DNA from: Boswellia sacra | Taxonomy: Eukaryota > Streptophyta > Magnoliopsida > Sapindales > Burseraceae | Length of the DNA stretch: 64,000 nucleotides | Assembly: GCA_013180625.2 (NCBI GenBank) | Contig: SNVD02000390.1 | Coordinates: 62,001-126,000, forward strand | Direction: 5' to 3' | Shown: piece after piece, positions 37,170-47,593 of the stretch | Numbering within the stretch: position 1 is the first letter of the stretch | Layout: every line of letters begins with the position of its first letter | Program-made: the position numbers and the translations under genes | Notes under the pieces: generated by a model | Database searches by the model: none | The model's input: only the letters and a program-made list of their open reading frames with translations | What the model was told of the DNA's origin: nothing

Positions 37170-38224
37170 GCCATCAAATGCCTTTACCATGAAGTGGATG
37201 GCTAGAAAAGGGCTAAAAGAGGCCCACCACCTAGAAGACTTAAAGTGAAGAAGGGTAGCGAAGCTAGGAAGAAGAAGCGAGTTGAAAGCCTTGTGAGAAG
37301 AGAGAGCTTACAAAGAAGGTGCAAGAAATTGAGGGTCATGGGTATTTGGGATGACATTCCTAAAGTGAAGACCCTTCCAAACTTTTGAGCTGACTTTAGT
37401 AGTGATGAAGAAGAAGAAGTGAGAGTTGAGGGAGAAACACTTAGGGGTGAGAATGAAAATGTCTAAGGAGTAACAAGGAGTGGTAGATTTTACCATAAGA
37501 AGAAGACGAAAAAATTAGTCGAGAAAGAGAAGACTATCGAGAAGGGCGAAGAAGTTACCAAGGAAGAAACCAAAGAAGAAGAGGATCAAGTGATATCAAA
37601 GCAGTTGGAGAAAACTCAAGCGAATGCTAGCATTTGGGACTTGTTAATCTCATCACAAAAGCATAGAGAAGCCATAGCAAAGGTTTGGCAGAGATAGAGA
37701 TATCAATGGCTGCCACTCCAAATGAAATGTTGACCGCCTTGACTAGAAGAGAACCCAAGGGGGAAAATGAGAATGTTGCAATCACCTTCATTGATTATGA
37801 TTTACCTTTTAAGGGGAGGAATCATAATAAGCTATTGATCATCACCGCTAAGATTGGTGGGAAGACATCTCTTTTTATCATGGTGAATGATGGATTCACC
37901 ATCAATATTGTGCCTATGAAGATATTGCACAAGTATGGGATCAGTCAAGATGAACTTGAGCCTTGTGAGATGGTAATGAAGGTTTATGAAGACTAGGCCT
38001 ATTGAGTGATGACTGAGTTTACAGTCCTTGACATTTTAGTCACCTTTCCTGCTTTGTTGGAATGAGAATGGTGCCATCCCCTTGGTGGAATACCTTCCAC
38101 TTTGCATTAGAAGGTTCAGATGAATATGGATTGGGAGATTATGACCACTCATGTAGCCTCAATGATTGCACCTATTGCCTTAAGTGTGAAAGTAGGGAAG
38201 ATACCTTACATGGGAGTTTTTCAT
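37170..38224 (+). pseudogene. Tat-type gag-pol polyprotein, part 3 (aspartic protease)
   Basis: After a basic linker, the segment ANASIWDLLISSQKHREAI (about 37620) and PNEMLTAL lead into the retropepsin-like domain. There LIITAKIGGKTSLFIMVNDGFTINIVPM (about 37840-37920) corresponds to the family's VDNGSALNV active site, here with Asn-Asp swapped. The pieces ILHKYGIS and FTVLDILVTFPALL follow. Stops at 37994 and further on show decay. The reading ends at 38224, where the second CACTA element starts; reverse transcriptase and the rest must lie beyond the window. Confidence 0.8.
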
Positions 38225-38376
38225 CACTACAACAAAAAGTGCATATAGTAGCATGCAATAAATGTTATTAAAAGTGTTTCATAGCATTATTGCACATGCT
38301 ATGGTAGGCCAAGCAACTAAAAGTCTCTAGATTTGGTTGCACCTATAACAAGCTATGAATTAATTATAGGTAACAT

Positions 38377-39752
38377 TGACATATCTGAAAAGGATTGCCT
38401 CCCAAGTATAGGAGTGGCGAAGTAATAAACCTGGTGAGACCGGGTTCGATCCATGAGGAAGGGAATTTTGCCGCTACAAACTATAAAGTAAGCAAATATG
38501 ATATGGATGATTCAAAGAGATGACAAGATAATATCAACAAATATAAGTAAGAACAAGTTCGTAAATAATAAATGAGAATCACACAAGAGAAATCAACACA
38601 ATAATAACGAAAGCTAAGGTTAGGGGATCCGCCCTTGATATTTCAAATAAGGATAAACAACCCGTTTTAGTTATATGAATTATATTTGTTTCGTTACCAA
38701 TATTTATACCACTTCTTGTAAATGGGTTCAAGCATCCAATGTGCTAATCGCCATATGTCTACAACAAATCAAGATTCCTAACTAGATTCGTGTCGGTAAG
38801 GAAGAACCATACGACATCTAGAAAGGATTCGAGCATTTGATGTACCAAGGATTGTCGACACTGGATCAAGGCCTCCATTTTTTGAGTGGTATCAAGATTG
38901 ATTAAGAAGATAAATATAAATTATATAAAGTAAACAACACAAGATTACGATAATTAAACACATATCAAAGGGTTAGAAAATCCTTACTCTCATATCAAGG
39001 GTTTCACCCTTTCACCTTAGCAAAAGAGAAATTAGAAATACATTATAAGAGAAAAAAAACAAATTATAAGAAAAAGAAAATCCATTAACAACATAAAAAT
39101 ACAAGAGAGAAAAACACAATAACAAGGGATCCCAGCCAAGGCCAAGACGCCCTAATGGGTCACAAGGCACTTCTATTTATAGATACATTTAGGGGCAAAT
39201 TTGTCAAATTACAAAGGAATAGTTATCAAAATATTAGGTGAACTAACTTTGACAATTGGGATCATTAGGTGCACCACTTTGACCACCGATTTTGACATTG
39301 AATTATTGAGCATTTTAATCACATGTCTTCACGAAAGTCATAAATATTTCTCTCAGCTTTCTAGAACATCTTGATTCATACAATTTGGATACGTATTTTG
39401 AGAGACATGGTCAAAATACTGAGGCATGGTTAAGCTGGGCCGAAACTATAGATGGGTTCACTACAAGCCCAATTTTGATCTACTAAGAGCCCGAATTTGA
39501 TGATTCTTGTGAAATACAATCTTGTATATAATTGAATCAGCTTTCGAAAACATTAAGATTTGCACCATTCTGATCTATAAATAGAAAGTTATACCCAATT
39601 TACCAAACCTACATCAAAATCAAAATTAAGAGAAAGTTAATTCAAAAGATGTAAAGACTACAAATGTGCTTAAGTTGAGGAATTTAATGACACTATTAAT
39701 GCAATATGATGAATTAAGCTCTTTTTAAGCATACATATTTAAGTGTTCATCA
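38377..39752 (-). repeat. Element C 3' LTR
   Basis: 1376 bases. On the plus strand it begins TGACATATCTG and ends TTCATCA. The adjoining CACCCCCCAACCAGC (39753-39767) is the complement of the polypurine tract. Confidence 0.93.
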
Positions 39753-40044
39753 CACCCCCCAACCAGCTTATTGCTAGTCTCTAGCAATTAAAGCGTTGTT
39801 ATTTATAAATGATTTATAGAATTTTACATCCAAGGTGGTCATTATTGCACTCTCCTTGATTTTATCCAAATAAACAAACTCTCAACCGATTTTTTTTTAA
39901 TGACTCATGTACCCTTCAGCCAAGATATCAATAAACCTTTTTTTTGTGCTCAATCGACACATGGCTATGGGGCTTATTAGAAAAAAGCCATATCGGTTCT
40001 AATATTTGTTAAGGCTAACAACCTTAGGTAGGGGGTATTCATTC

Positions 40045-40095
<51 letters not shown>

Positions 40096-41088
40096 TTTGA
40101 AAGAATACATCTTTAACCCATCTAGTGAGCCTTAGGCTAATGACTCCCAGGCCAGTTGGCCTTAGGGCATTAGGTGTTAAGACACCCCTACGAACTTAAC
40201 GACTCGGGTTGCCGATGCTTTATTTTTGCTTAGAAACGTGTGGATAGTGCAATGTTCAATCCCATTAAGCTTTCTCCTTAATCCATGTAGCAAGCTTTGG
40301 GCCAATAGCTCCCAAACCAGTTGGTCTTAGGGTATTAGGTGTTGAGGCACCCCTCGGGCTTAATTGCTCAAATTAAGAAGGCTACGAGACCAAACTTATC
40401 CACAATGGCTCTCTCTTTTTTTTTTTTCTTTCACTTTTTTTTTTTTAATACTTTCCCCTTCCATTTGTTGTTATCCTTAACAAAATAAAAGAACTCAAAT
40501 ATTGCAACATTTCATTTTGCCACCCACAATCATACATCAAGGTATGTGTGTGTGTGAAGAAAGGTTCATGAATACTTGCTTAACGAGTACATAAGCATGC
40601 AGTTTATTAAATGATAAGGTTGTGAGAGTTCATGGATTTGAATAATTCAAAGTGAAATAAATAAGACCTCCTTGTTATAAAATTCAAAAATCAAAACTAA
40701 ATAATATCAAGTTAACTAAAATGAATCCTAAAAATTCAAAATCAAAACAAAATGACAAATTGGTTAAAGTGTGTTTCAAGAGTTCAAACTGCCCTTCCCT
40801 ACTCTGCCATTCCTGACCCAGAATGCGTCTCGAAAGGATTTGAACTTCTTACACTACACTCTGAATCTAATTACTAACTCGCTTTTTTTTTTTGCAAGAA
40901 AATTTAAAACACACTCATGTCTACTGTCCTTCCCCCCCAACCAAATGAAACATTGTCCTCAATGTTTAAACGTATAGAGATAAAGCATAGGAGACATTAC
41001 CTGACGCTTCTGTTATTCGAGAGAAATGACTCGAAAGACTCATAAAATAAAATGCTAAAAATAAAATAAAATTAAAGACAAGAAAAAA
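39753..41088 (-). other. Element C 3' untranslated region
   Basis: No coding. It contains a TA microsatellite (40052-40087) and two related blocks that include GGCCAACTGG/CCAGTTGG-type sequence (about 40130-40200 and 40300-40370). It also has T-runs, and the hairpin AAACATTG-TCCT-CAATGTTT at 40948-40967 next to a C-run, all shared with elements A and B. Confidence 0.7.
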
Positions 41089-41499
41089 TTACAAATTGAG
41101 ATTCAGATCCAATTTGCACTTTTTGTTTTGCCCTCCTGACCAATTAATTTGAGTACTAGCTGGGTCAGGTTCATACTCAACTGTTTGTAATTTGTCAAGT
41201 AACTCACCAACAGAAGTGGTAGAAACAAGGATCTATCTTGCCGAATGAGGGATAAAATTTTGTTCCACAGCTGTATCAACAAAACTTATTAAAGGATCAA
41301 AGAAATTTTTGACATTCAACAAACCTATGGGTTTTTGATGGAGATTCAGTTGGGCCCAAGAGGCAATTTGAAAAATTTTTTCGAGAGTACCAAAGCTACC
41401 TGGTAAAGCAATAAAGGCATTTGAATTGATGAACATATGTGCCATGCGTTCATGCATAGAGGAGACTTGTAACTCATGCCCAACCGTTTTTCCAACAAT
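41089..41499 (-). pseudogene. LOG-like: LOG of element C, 3' part
   Basis: C-terminal 137 codons of a LONELY GUY protein. Catalytic landmarks are damaged: the family motif PGGxGTxxE reads PGSFGTLEK, with Ser for Gly and Lys for the second Glu of the usual EE. The HER segment (SSMHERMA) is kept. A TAG at 41233-41235 replaces an Arg codon of copy A (AGA), after which the frame stays open to the natural TAA at 41089-41091. The 5' part lies beyond element B at 55738. Confidence 0.9.
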
Positions 41500-41504
41500 G
41501 CTTT

Positions 41505-42892
41505 TGACACATCCAAAAATAGGATTGTCTCCCAAGTATAGGAGTGTCGAAGTAATAAACCCGGTGAGACCGGGGTCGATCCACGAGGAAGAGAATTTTA
41601 GCGCTACAAACTATAAAGTAAACAAATATGATATGGATGATTCAAAGGGATGGCAAGATAATATCAACAAATATGACTAAAGAACAAGTTCTTAGACAAT
41701 AAATGAGAATAATACAAGAGAAATTCACACAATAATAATGAGAGCTAAGGTTAGGGGATCCGCCCTTGATATTTCAAATAAGGATAAACAACCCGTTTTA
41801 GTTATATGAATTATATTTGCTTCGTTACCAATATTTATACCACTTCTTGTAAATGGGTTCAAGCATCCAATGTGCCAATCTCCATATGTCTACAACAAAT
41901 CAAGGTTCCTAACTAGATTCGTGTCGGTAAGAAAGAACCATACGACATCTAGAAAGGATCCAAGCATTTGATGTGCCAAGGATTGTCGACAATGGATCAA
42001 GACCTCCACTTTACGAGTGGTGTCAAGATTGATTAAGAAAATAAATATAAATCATATAAACAACATAAGATTATGATTATTAAGCACATATTAAGGGTTA
42101 GAGAATCCTTACTCTCATATCAAGGGTTTCACCCTTTCACCTTAGCAAGAGAGAAATTAGAAAGACATTATAAGAGAAAGAACACAAATTACAAGAAAAA
42201 GGAAATTCATTAATAACATTAAAACACTAGAGAGAAACACAATACAAGATCCCAGCCAAGGCTAAGGTATTCCAGGCAAGGCCAAGATGCCCTCATGGGT
42301 CACAAGGCACCTCTATTTATAGATACATCCAGGGGCAAATTTGTCAAATTATAAGGGCACAATTGTCAAATATTAGTTGTAAATATCTTTGACAATTGGG
42401 ATCATTAGGCACCGACTTTGACCACCGATTTTGACCTTGAATTATTGTGAATTTTAATCACATGTCTTCATGAAAGTCGTAGATATTTCTCTTATCTTTC
42501 TAGGACATCTTGATTCATACCATTTGGATACGTATTCTGAGAGATATGGTTAAAATACTAAGGCATGGTGAGGCTGGGCTGAATCTACAGATGGGTTCAC
42601 TTCAAGCCCATTTTCAGTCCACTAAGAGCCCGAATTTGATGATGCTTCTGAAAATACAATCTTGTAGATAATTTAATCAGCTTTCCAAAACATTAAGATT
42701 TGCACCATTCTGATCTATAAATAGAGAGTTATGCCCATTTTACCGAACCTACATCAAAACCAAAATTAAGAGAAAGTTAATTCAAAAGATGTAAAGACTA
42801 CAAATATGCTTAAGTTGAGGAATTTAATGACACTATTAATGCAATATGATGAACTAAGCTCTTATTAAATATACATATTTAAGTGTTCATCA
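41505..42892 (-). repeat. Element B 3' LTR
   Basis: 1388 bases, plus-strand TGACACATCC to TTCATCA. Its right end lies 7 bases from the 5' LTR of A, in inverted orientation. Confidence 0.93.
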
Positions 42893-43468
42893 CACCCCCT
42901 GATGAACACTTAAATATATATGTTTCATAAGAGTTTAACTCTTCATATTGCACTAATAATGTCGTTAAATTCCTCAACCTAGCATATTTGTAGTCTTTCC
43001 ATCTTTGGAATTAATTTTCTCTTAATTTTGGTTTTGTTACAGGTTCGGTAAAATGGGCATAACTCTCAATTTATAGATCAGAATGGTGCAAATCTTAATG
43101 TTTTGGAAAGATGATTCAATTATCTACAAGATTTTATTTCAGAAGGATCATCAAATTCGGACTCTTATTGGACCAAAAATGGGCTTGAAGTGAACCCATC
43201 TGCAGATTCGGCCCAGCTTGACCATGCCTCAGTATTTGGACCGTATCTCTCAAAATACGTATCCAAATTGTGAAAATCAATATGTTCTAGAAAGTTGAAA
43301 GAAATATCTACAACTTTCATGAAGACATGTGATTAAAATGATCAATATTTCAATGTCAAAATCGGTGGTCAAAGTCGGTGCCTAATGATCTCAATTGTAA
43401 AAGATATTTACAACTAATATTTGACAATTGTGCCCTTGAAATTTGACAAATTTGCCCCTGGATGTATC

Positions 43469-43476
43469 TATAAATA
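43469..43476 (+). promoter_or_regulatory. TATA box of the element A 5' LTR
   Basis: TATAAATA followed by GGGG. It is conserved in C (complement at 63272-63279). In the A 3' LTR the same site reads CTCTAAATA (about 50128-50136), which weakens the box. Confidence 0.65.
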
Positions 43477-43499
43477 GGGGTGCCTTGTGACCCATGAGG

Positions 43500-43583
43500 A
43501 ACATCTTGTCCTTGCCTGGAATATCTTGGCCTTGGCTGGATCATCTTGGCCTTGGCTGGAACATTTTGGCTTTGGCTAGGATC
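43500..43583 (+). repeat. Tandem 21-base units in the LTR leader
   Basis: Four imperfect units around TCTTGGCCTTGGCTGGA, about 30 bases after the TATA box. The 3' LTR of A (50160-50222) has three, B and C one or two, so copy number changes between LTRs of a family. Confidence 0.8.
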
Positions 43584-44155
43584 TTGTATTGTGTTTTGTG
43601 TGTTTATGTTATTAATGAATTTCTTTTTTCTTGCATTTTATTTTCTTTCTATTATAATGTTCTTCTAATTTCTCTTTTGCTAAGGTGAAAGGGTGAAACC
43701 CTTGATATGAGAATAAGGATTCTCTAACCCTTAATATGTGCTTAATAATCTTAATCTTATAATGTTTATTCAATATGATTTATATTTAATTTCTTAATCA
43801 ATCTTGACACCACTCGTAAAGTGGAGGTCTTGATCCATTGTCGACAATCCTTGGCATATCAAATGCTTGGATCCTTTCTAGATGATGTATGGTTCTTCCT
43901 TACCGACACGAATCTAGTTAGGAACCTTGATTTGTTGTAGACATATGGTGATTGGCACATTGGATGCTTGAACCCATTTACAAGAAGTGGTATAAATATT
44001 GGTAATGAAACAAATATAATTCATATAACTAAAATGGGTTAATTATCCTTATTTGAAATATCAAGGGCGGATCCCCTAACCTTAGCCTTCATTGTATTGT
44101 GTTAATTCCTCTTGTATTTTAATTATTCTATTGTTTACGAACTTTTTATTTTATT

Positions 44156-44293
44156 TACTATGGTAGGTTCTACCACCTTATGAAATATTTCTTTAATTTA
44201 CTATGGTTGGTTATACCACCTATTTCTATGGATGGTTTTACCTCCTCTTGCTTTTTGTTTTATATTTGAATGGTCGGTAATACCGCCTACCAT
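44156..44293 (+). repeat. Array of four short palindromes specific to A-type LTRs
   Basis: Units such as GGTAGGTTCTACC and CGGTAATACCG recur about every 40 bases. The B and C LTRs lack this 135-base stretch at the same point. Repeated at 50797-50933 in the 3' LTR. Confidence 0.75.
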
Positions 44294-44474
44294 CTTACAT
44301 ATTTATTGATATTATATTGTCATATCCTTGAATCATTCATATCATATTTGCTTAGCTTATAATTTGTAGTGCTAAACTCCCCTTCCTCGTGGATCGACCC
44401 CGGTCTCACCGGGTTTATTACTTCGACACTCCTATACTTGGGAGACAATCCTATTTTCGGATGTGTCAAGTTTT

Positions 44475-44492
44475 TGGCGCCGTTGCCGGGGA
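44475..44492 (+). other. Primer-binding site of element A (tRNA-Asp type)
   Basis: TGGCGCCGTTGCCGGGGA, complementary to the 3' end of plant tRNA-Asp, the usual primer of Athila elements. B has TGGTGCCGTTGCCGGGGA (complement around 54330-54347). Confidence 0.85.
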
Positions 44493-44702
44493 AGGTAAAA
44501 TTTGGTGTACAAAATTGTAAGTATTTTCTTTTCCCATTTCTATTTTTATTTTTTGTGTGTGATCATCTTTTCTCTCCCCATTTCTATTTTTATTTTTTCT
44601 TGCATGTGTTCATCTTTTCTTTCTCTTTGCATTAGTTGGTAGAATTGTTTGTAGCCACTCATTTTCTTTGAAAAACATACTCATACCCAACCAAGAACAT
44701 TA

Positions 44703-46523
44703 ATGGATTACATAAGAACTTGTGCACAATCATGCATAGTCTTCCCTCATGATGCAAAATATTTCAACCATGAATCGGATTTCATTCAATTCTTACCCCA
44801 CTTTCATGGCCTAGATGTTGAAAACTCATTTTTGCATTTGAGAGAATTTAAAAATTTTTGCAATATCTATTGTGACCTAAATTGTAGCATAAACATCTTT
44901 AGATTAAAGCTTTTTCCTTTTTCTTTAAAAGATAAAGCTAAAACATGGCTACAAAATCTTAGGTCAGGATCCATTAGTTCATGGGATGAAATGCAACAAC
45001 AATTTCTTAAAAAATTCTTTCCTCCCTATAGAACAAATTCTCTCAAAAGGCAAATCATCAATTTCACTCAAAAACAAGGAGAGACCTTTTACCAATGTTG
45101 GGATAGGTATAAAGCATTGCTTAATACTTGTCCTCACCATGGTTTGGAAACATGGAGACTAGTTTTAATTTTCTATGAAGGTCTTACACATCAAGCTAGG
45201 CATATGGTAGAATTAATGTGTAATGGACAATTTGAAAATAAAGACCCTGATGAAGCCATGGATTTTCTAGACTTACTAGCGAAACATGCCCGAAATTGGA
45301 ACAATGTTGGCACCTATGAGGTACCAAGAATATCAAGTAGAGGCATTTATAACTTTAGGGAGAATCATGATCTTCATGCTAAATTTACATCCCTAGCTAG
45401 AAAAGTTGAGGATTTAGAAATGTGGTATATGCAAGAAATTGTCTGTCACACTTGTAATTCTAGTGATCATCTAACGGATGATTGCCCAAAGGTGCCTACC
45501 TTTAGAAAAAGTCTCCATGAGCAAACCAATGTTTTAAACACTTTTCAAAGGTCAAATCCTAATCCTTACAAACAAAATTTTGGATGGAAAAATCACGTGA
45601 CTGTTGATTAGAGGAATGATAATCATGCACTATCTTACCAACCTCCCTTTCATTCATATCAAAATTTTCAAAAATCTCATGATCATGCATCTTATAAGTA
45701 TCTTCAAGAAACATTAGATTCATTCATTGCAAAGCAAGAGACTTTTAATAGTCAAACTGCTCAGACTATGGCGAACTTGAATGATGCTCTTGAAAAACTT
45801 GCATTTGCACTTAGTACTCATGAGACAGGTGAGTTTCTATCTCAACTAGAGCCAAACCCCATCAATCCACATATGAGTAATGCAAGTGGCCAACATCTAG
45901 TCGAAGATTCGGTAAGTACTCTTCATGATGGTAAGGTTGATAAAGAACATATTCCTAACCCTTATGAGAAAGATGATGAATCAATCTCAAAGGGTAAAGA
46001 AGAGGTTAATAAACCTACACCTAACAAGGAAGAGATCGAATCCTCACTTATGCCCTCATGCCATCATGTAAAGGAACTCAACCAAAATTTTGACAATAAT
46101 GAATTTTTCAAGCATGATGAATGTGAGGAAGCTAATAAGATTAAAACTAACGTGGAAGACTATATCCAAAATGAGAATTTTTCAAGTCCTTCAGAAATTG
46201 GGTTAACTAGTTCATTTGAAGCAAACATGCAACTAGTGCCCATTGCTTCTAAAGAATTCTCATTACTTGATTTTATATAGGTGAAGGAGATTAAGAGTTG
46301 GGAGCCATGTTTTGAACAAAGGCAGGAAGAAACATTCACACTCAAGAATGCATGCCTCAAGGACAAACAAATACAACTAGTGGTAATCTCTTCCATTCTC
46401 ACAAATAAAGGAAAAAGAAAGGTACCATCTCAATGGTATATTTTTTACCGTGGTAAATTACATTCCAAGAGATTCCTCTTTTGGTTTTTTTTTTACGATT
46501 GTTCAAATTTCATCCATCTGTGA
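44703..46523 (+). pseudogene. gag: Element A gag, fused to a pol-linker remnant
   Basis: Gag forms the particle that packages element RNA. One frame of 607 codons holds two TAG stops. Landmarks: FHGLDVENSFLHLREF (about residue 30), PFSLKDKAKTWL, SSWDEMQQQFLKKFFPP (about residue 95), QGETFYQCWDRYK, FYEGL, VELMCNG, and a Cys-rich segment CHTCNSSDHLTDDCP (about residue 250). TAG at 45609 stands for Trp (B has Trp) and TAG at 46278 for Gln (B has Gln). After about residue 420 the text matches the region between protease and reverse transcriptase of element C (VVISS motif), showing an in-frame deletion of the protease core. The rest of pol is missing downstream. Confidence 0.88.
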
Positions 46524-46640
46524 TATATTTTCATTTTTATTCTTGATTTTTGCTATCATTTCTAGTTTGTTCTTATTTTATTTTATGTGCTTTTATTTTA
46601 TTTGTGTGTTTGCATTTTGTTTCCCGGTCAAGTGGCGGAT

Positions 46641-46665
46641 ACGGTACTCCGTGACTTTTAAAGTC
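46641..46665 (+). promoter_or_regulatory. Conserved double hairpin upstream of ORFX
   Basis: ACGG-TACT-CCGT immediately followed by the palindrome GACTTTTAAAGTC. The same pair is found in B (52642-52666, complement) and, with one changed base in the first stem, in C (56917-56941). It sits between the end of gag/pol and ORFX. Role unknown; translation initiation, splicing or RNA stability are possible. Confidence 0.5.
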
Positions 46666-46689
46666 GATTTTTCAGTTCCCTAAAAACTG

Positions 46690-47286
46690 TTGCTCACCTT
46701 GCATTCATTTTCTTTTCTTCTCTCTCATTTTCTTCACATGGATACCATTCTCTCAAAATTGCACAAACATTTTCCCTCTCTTCCTCAAAATGATTTGCTT
46801 AAAATTTACAAAGCTTGCGTAGAAAGACTAAGGATGTTGATGCACAAGGGTTTTCCTGCTGATTTAAGATGGTTAATTGAAGCCAAGGTTCGATTTTCTC
46901 ATGAATTTTTAGATAATCTTGTTTCTCACATGCCAGGTATGGGAAAATGCTCTTACGCCAAAAAGCGAAGAGCGAAAAGGTTACAAGTTTGTCCCAAATG
47001 TGCAAGATGGACTTATAACCAGCGTTGCCGCTCCTTGGGATATTTGTCTAATAATCGAGAGGATAAAATACAGTTCATCAAGAATGGACTGAGTAAGGAG
47101 TCTTTGGATGATATCCGAATGACTCTTGAGACGCATTCTTGTGGACTTGTGCAACGTGAAATTTTTAAATTGTGGACACAATTCCGAGATGAGCTGGAAC
47201 GCTATAGTCTTAGGAATCTGACTCAAAACGACCCTGTTTGCCAGTTTATAAGAAAACTGGATGGGAAGCATATCCCCAACTCATAG
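46690..47286 (+). CDS. Element A ORFX: basic cysteine-rich protein, betaflexivirus NABP-like
   Basis: 198 codons from the first ATG; a second ATG 16 codons on (46738) aligns with the start of the better conserved part, and the residues before it are hydrophobic. Features: a helical N-terminal half, a basic patch KKRRAKR (about residues 92-98), CPKC (about 102-105), a further Cys about 9 residues on, and a Cys in THSCG. The order Gly-Lys, aromatic-Ala, basic run, CxxC, Cys, then Asp-Lys and Phe-Ile-Lys recalls the cysteine-rich nucleic-acid-binding proteins of carlaviruses and vitiviruses, some of which suppress RNA silencing. That link is my recognition, not a search result. A TAG at 47284 replaces the Trp codon of C, which reads about 34 codons further. 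It lies between gag and LOG, in the place of the Athila env-like ORF. Confidence 0.55.
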   Translation: MLTLHSFSFLLSHFLHMDTILSKLHKHFPSLPQNDLLKIYKACVERLRMLMHKGFPADLRWLIEAKVRFSHEFLDNLVSHMPGMGKCSYAKKRRAKRLQVCPKCARWTYNQRCRSLGYLSNNREDKIQFIKNGLSKESLDDIRMTLETHSCGLVQREIFKLWTQFRDELERYSLRNLTQNDPVCQFIRKLDGKHIPNS

Positions 47287-47386
47287 AAGGTGTTTAAGCC
47301 GTTTCTGGACGTAAAACTAGAGGAAGATGTGAGCCACAGTCACAACTACCTGTACATATGCATGCGTGCTGTCATTTTTGAACTTT

Positions 47387-47593
47387 AATGCCTATTAGTT
47401 GTCATTTTTGAATTTGTTTGACTTATAGTATCTTATTTCATCATCTTTTTGAATTTTTATGCATTCGTGTCAAATTTTTCAACAAGCAACCGAGCTACCT
47501 ATTTAGATGTCATCATTAGCATATCTTTTTGCACTCCATAAATACCGCATCACTTGTTCTCCTCTTCACACATAGTTAGAGAGTTGCATAGAC
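47387..47593 (+). promoter_or_regulatory. Candidate promoter and leader of LOG in element A
   Basis: CATAAATA lies at 47537-47544, about 50 bases before the LOG start. Element C has a better TATATATA at the same place (56026-56033, complement). Apart from this, no motif. A short TATA-to-ATG distance and conservation suggest LOG could be transcribed on its own; the leader may have come with the captured gene. Confidence 0.4.

Larger units (their letters stand above)
42900..44468 (+). repeat. Element A 5' LTR
   Basis: 1569 bases, TGATGAACAC to GATGTGTCA. It is longer than the B and C LTRs because of an inserted array of short palindromes (44156-44293). It contains TATAAATA at 43469-43476 and a ladder of about 21-base repeats at 43500-43583. 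Confidence 0.95.

Noticed and set aside
41580..41600. GGTCGATCC/GGTTCGATCC in the LTRs, similar to a Pol III B box
   Set aside because: No A box at the right distance and no 3' T-run; it is antisense to the element, so most likely chance.
44369..44635. Open frame across the 5' LTR end of A
   Set aside because: It covers the LTR end, primer site and leader; no coding character. The same artefact appears in the other LTR copies, for example 35583-35957 and 41426-41680.
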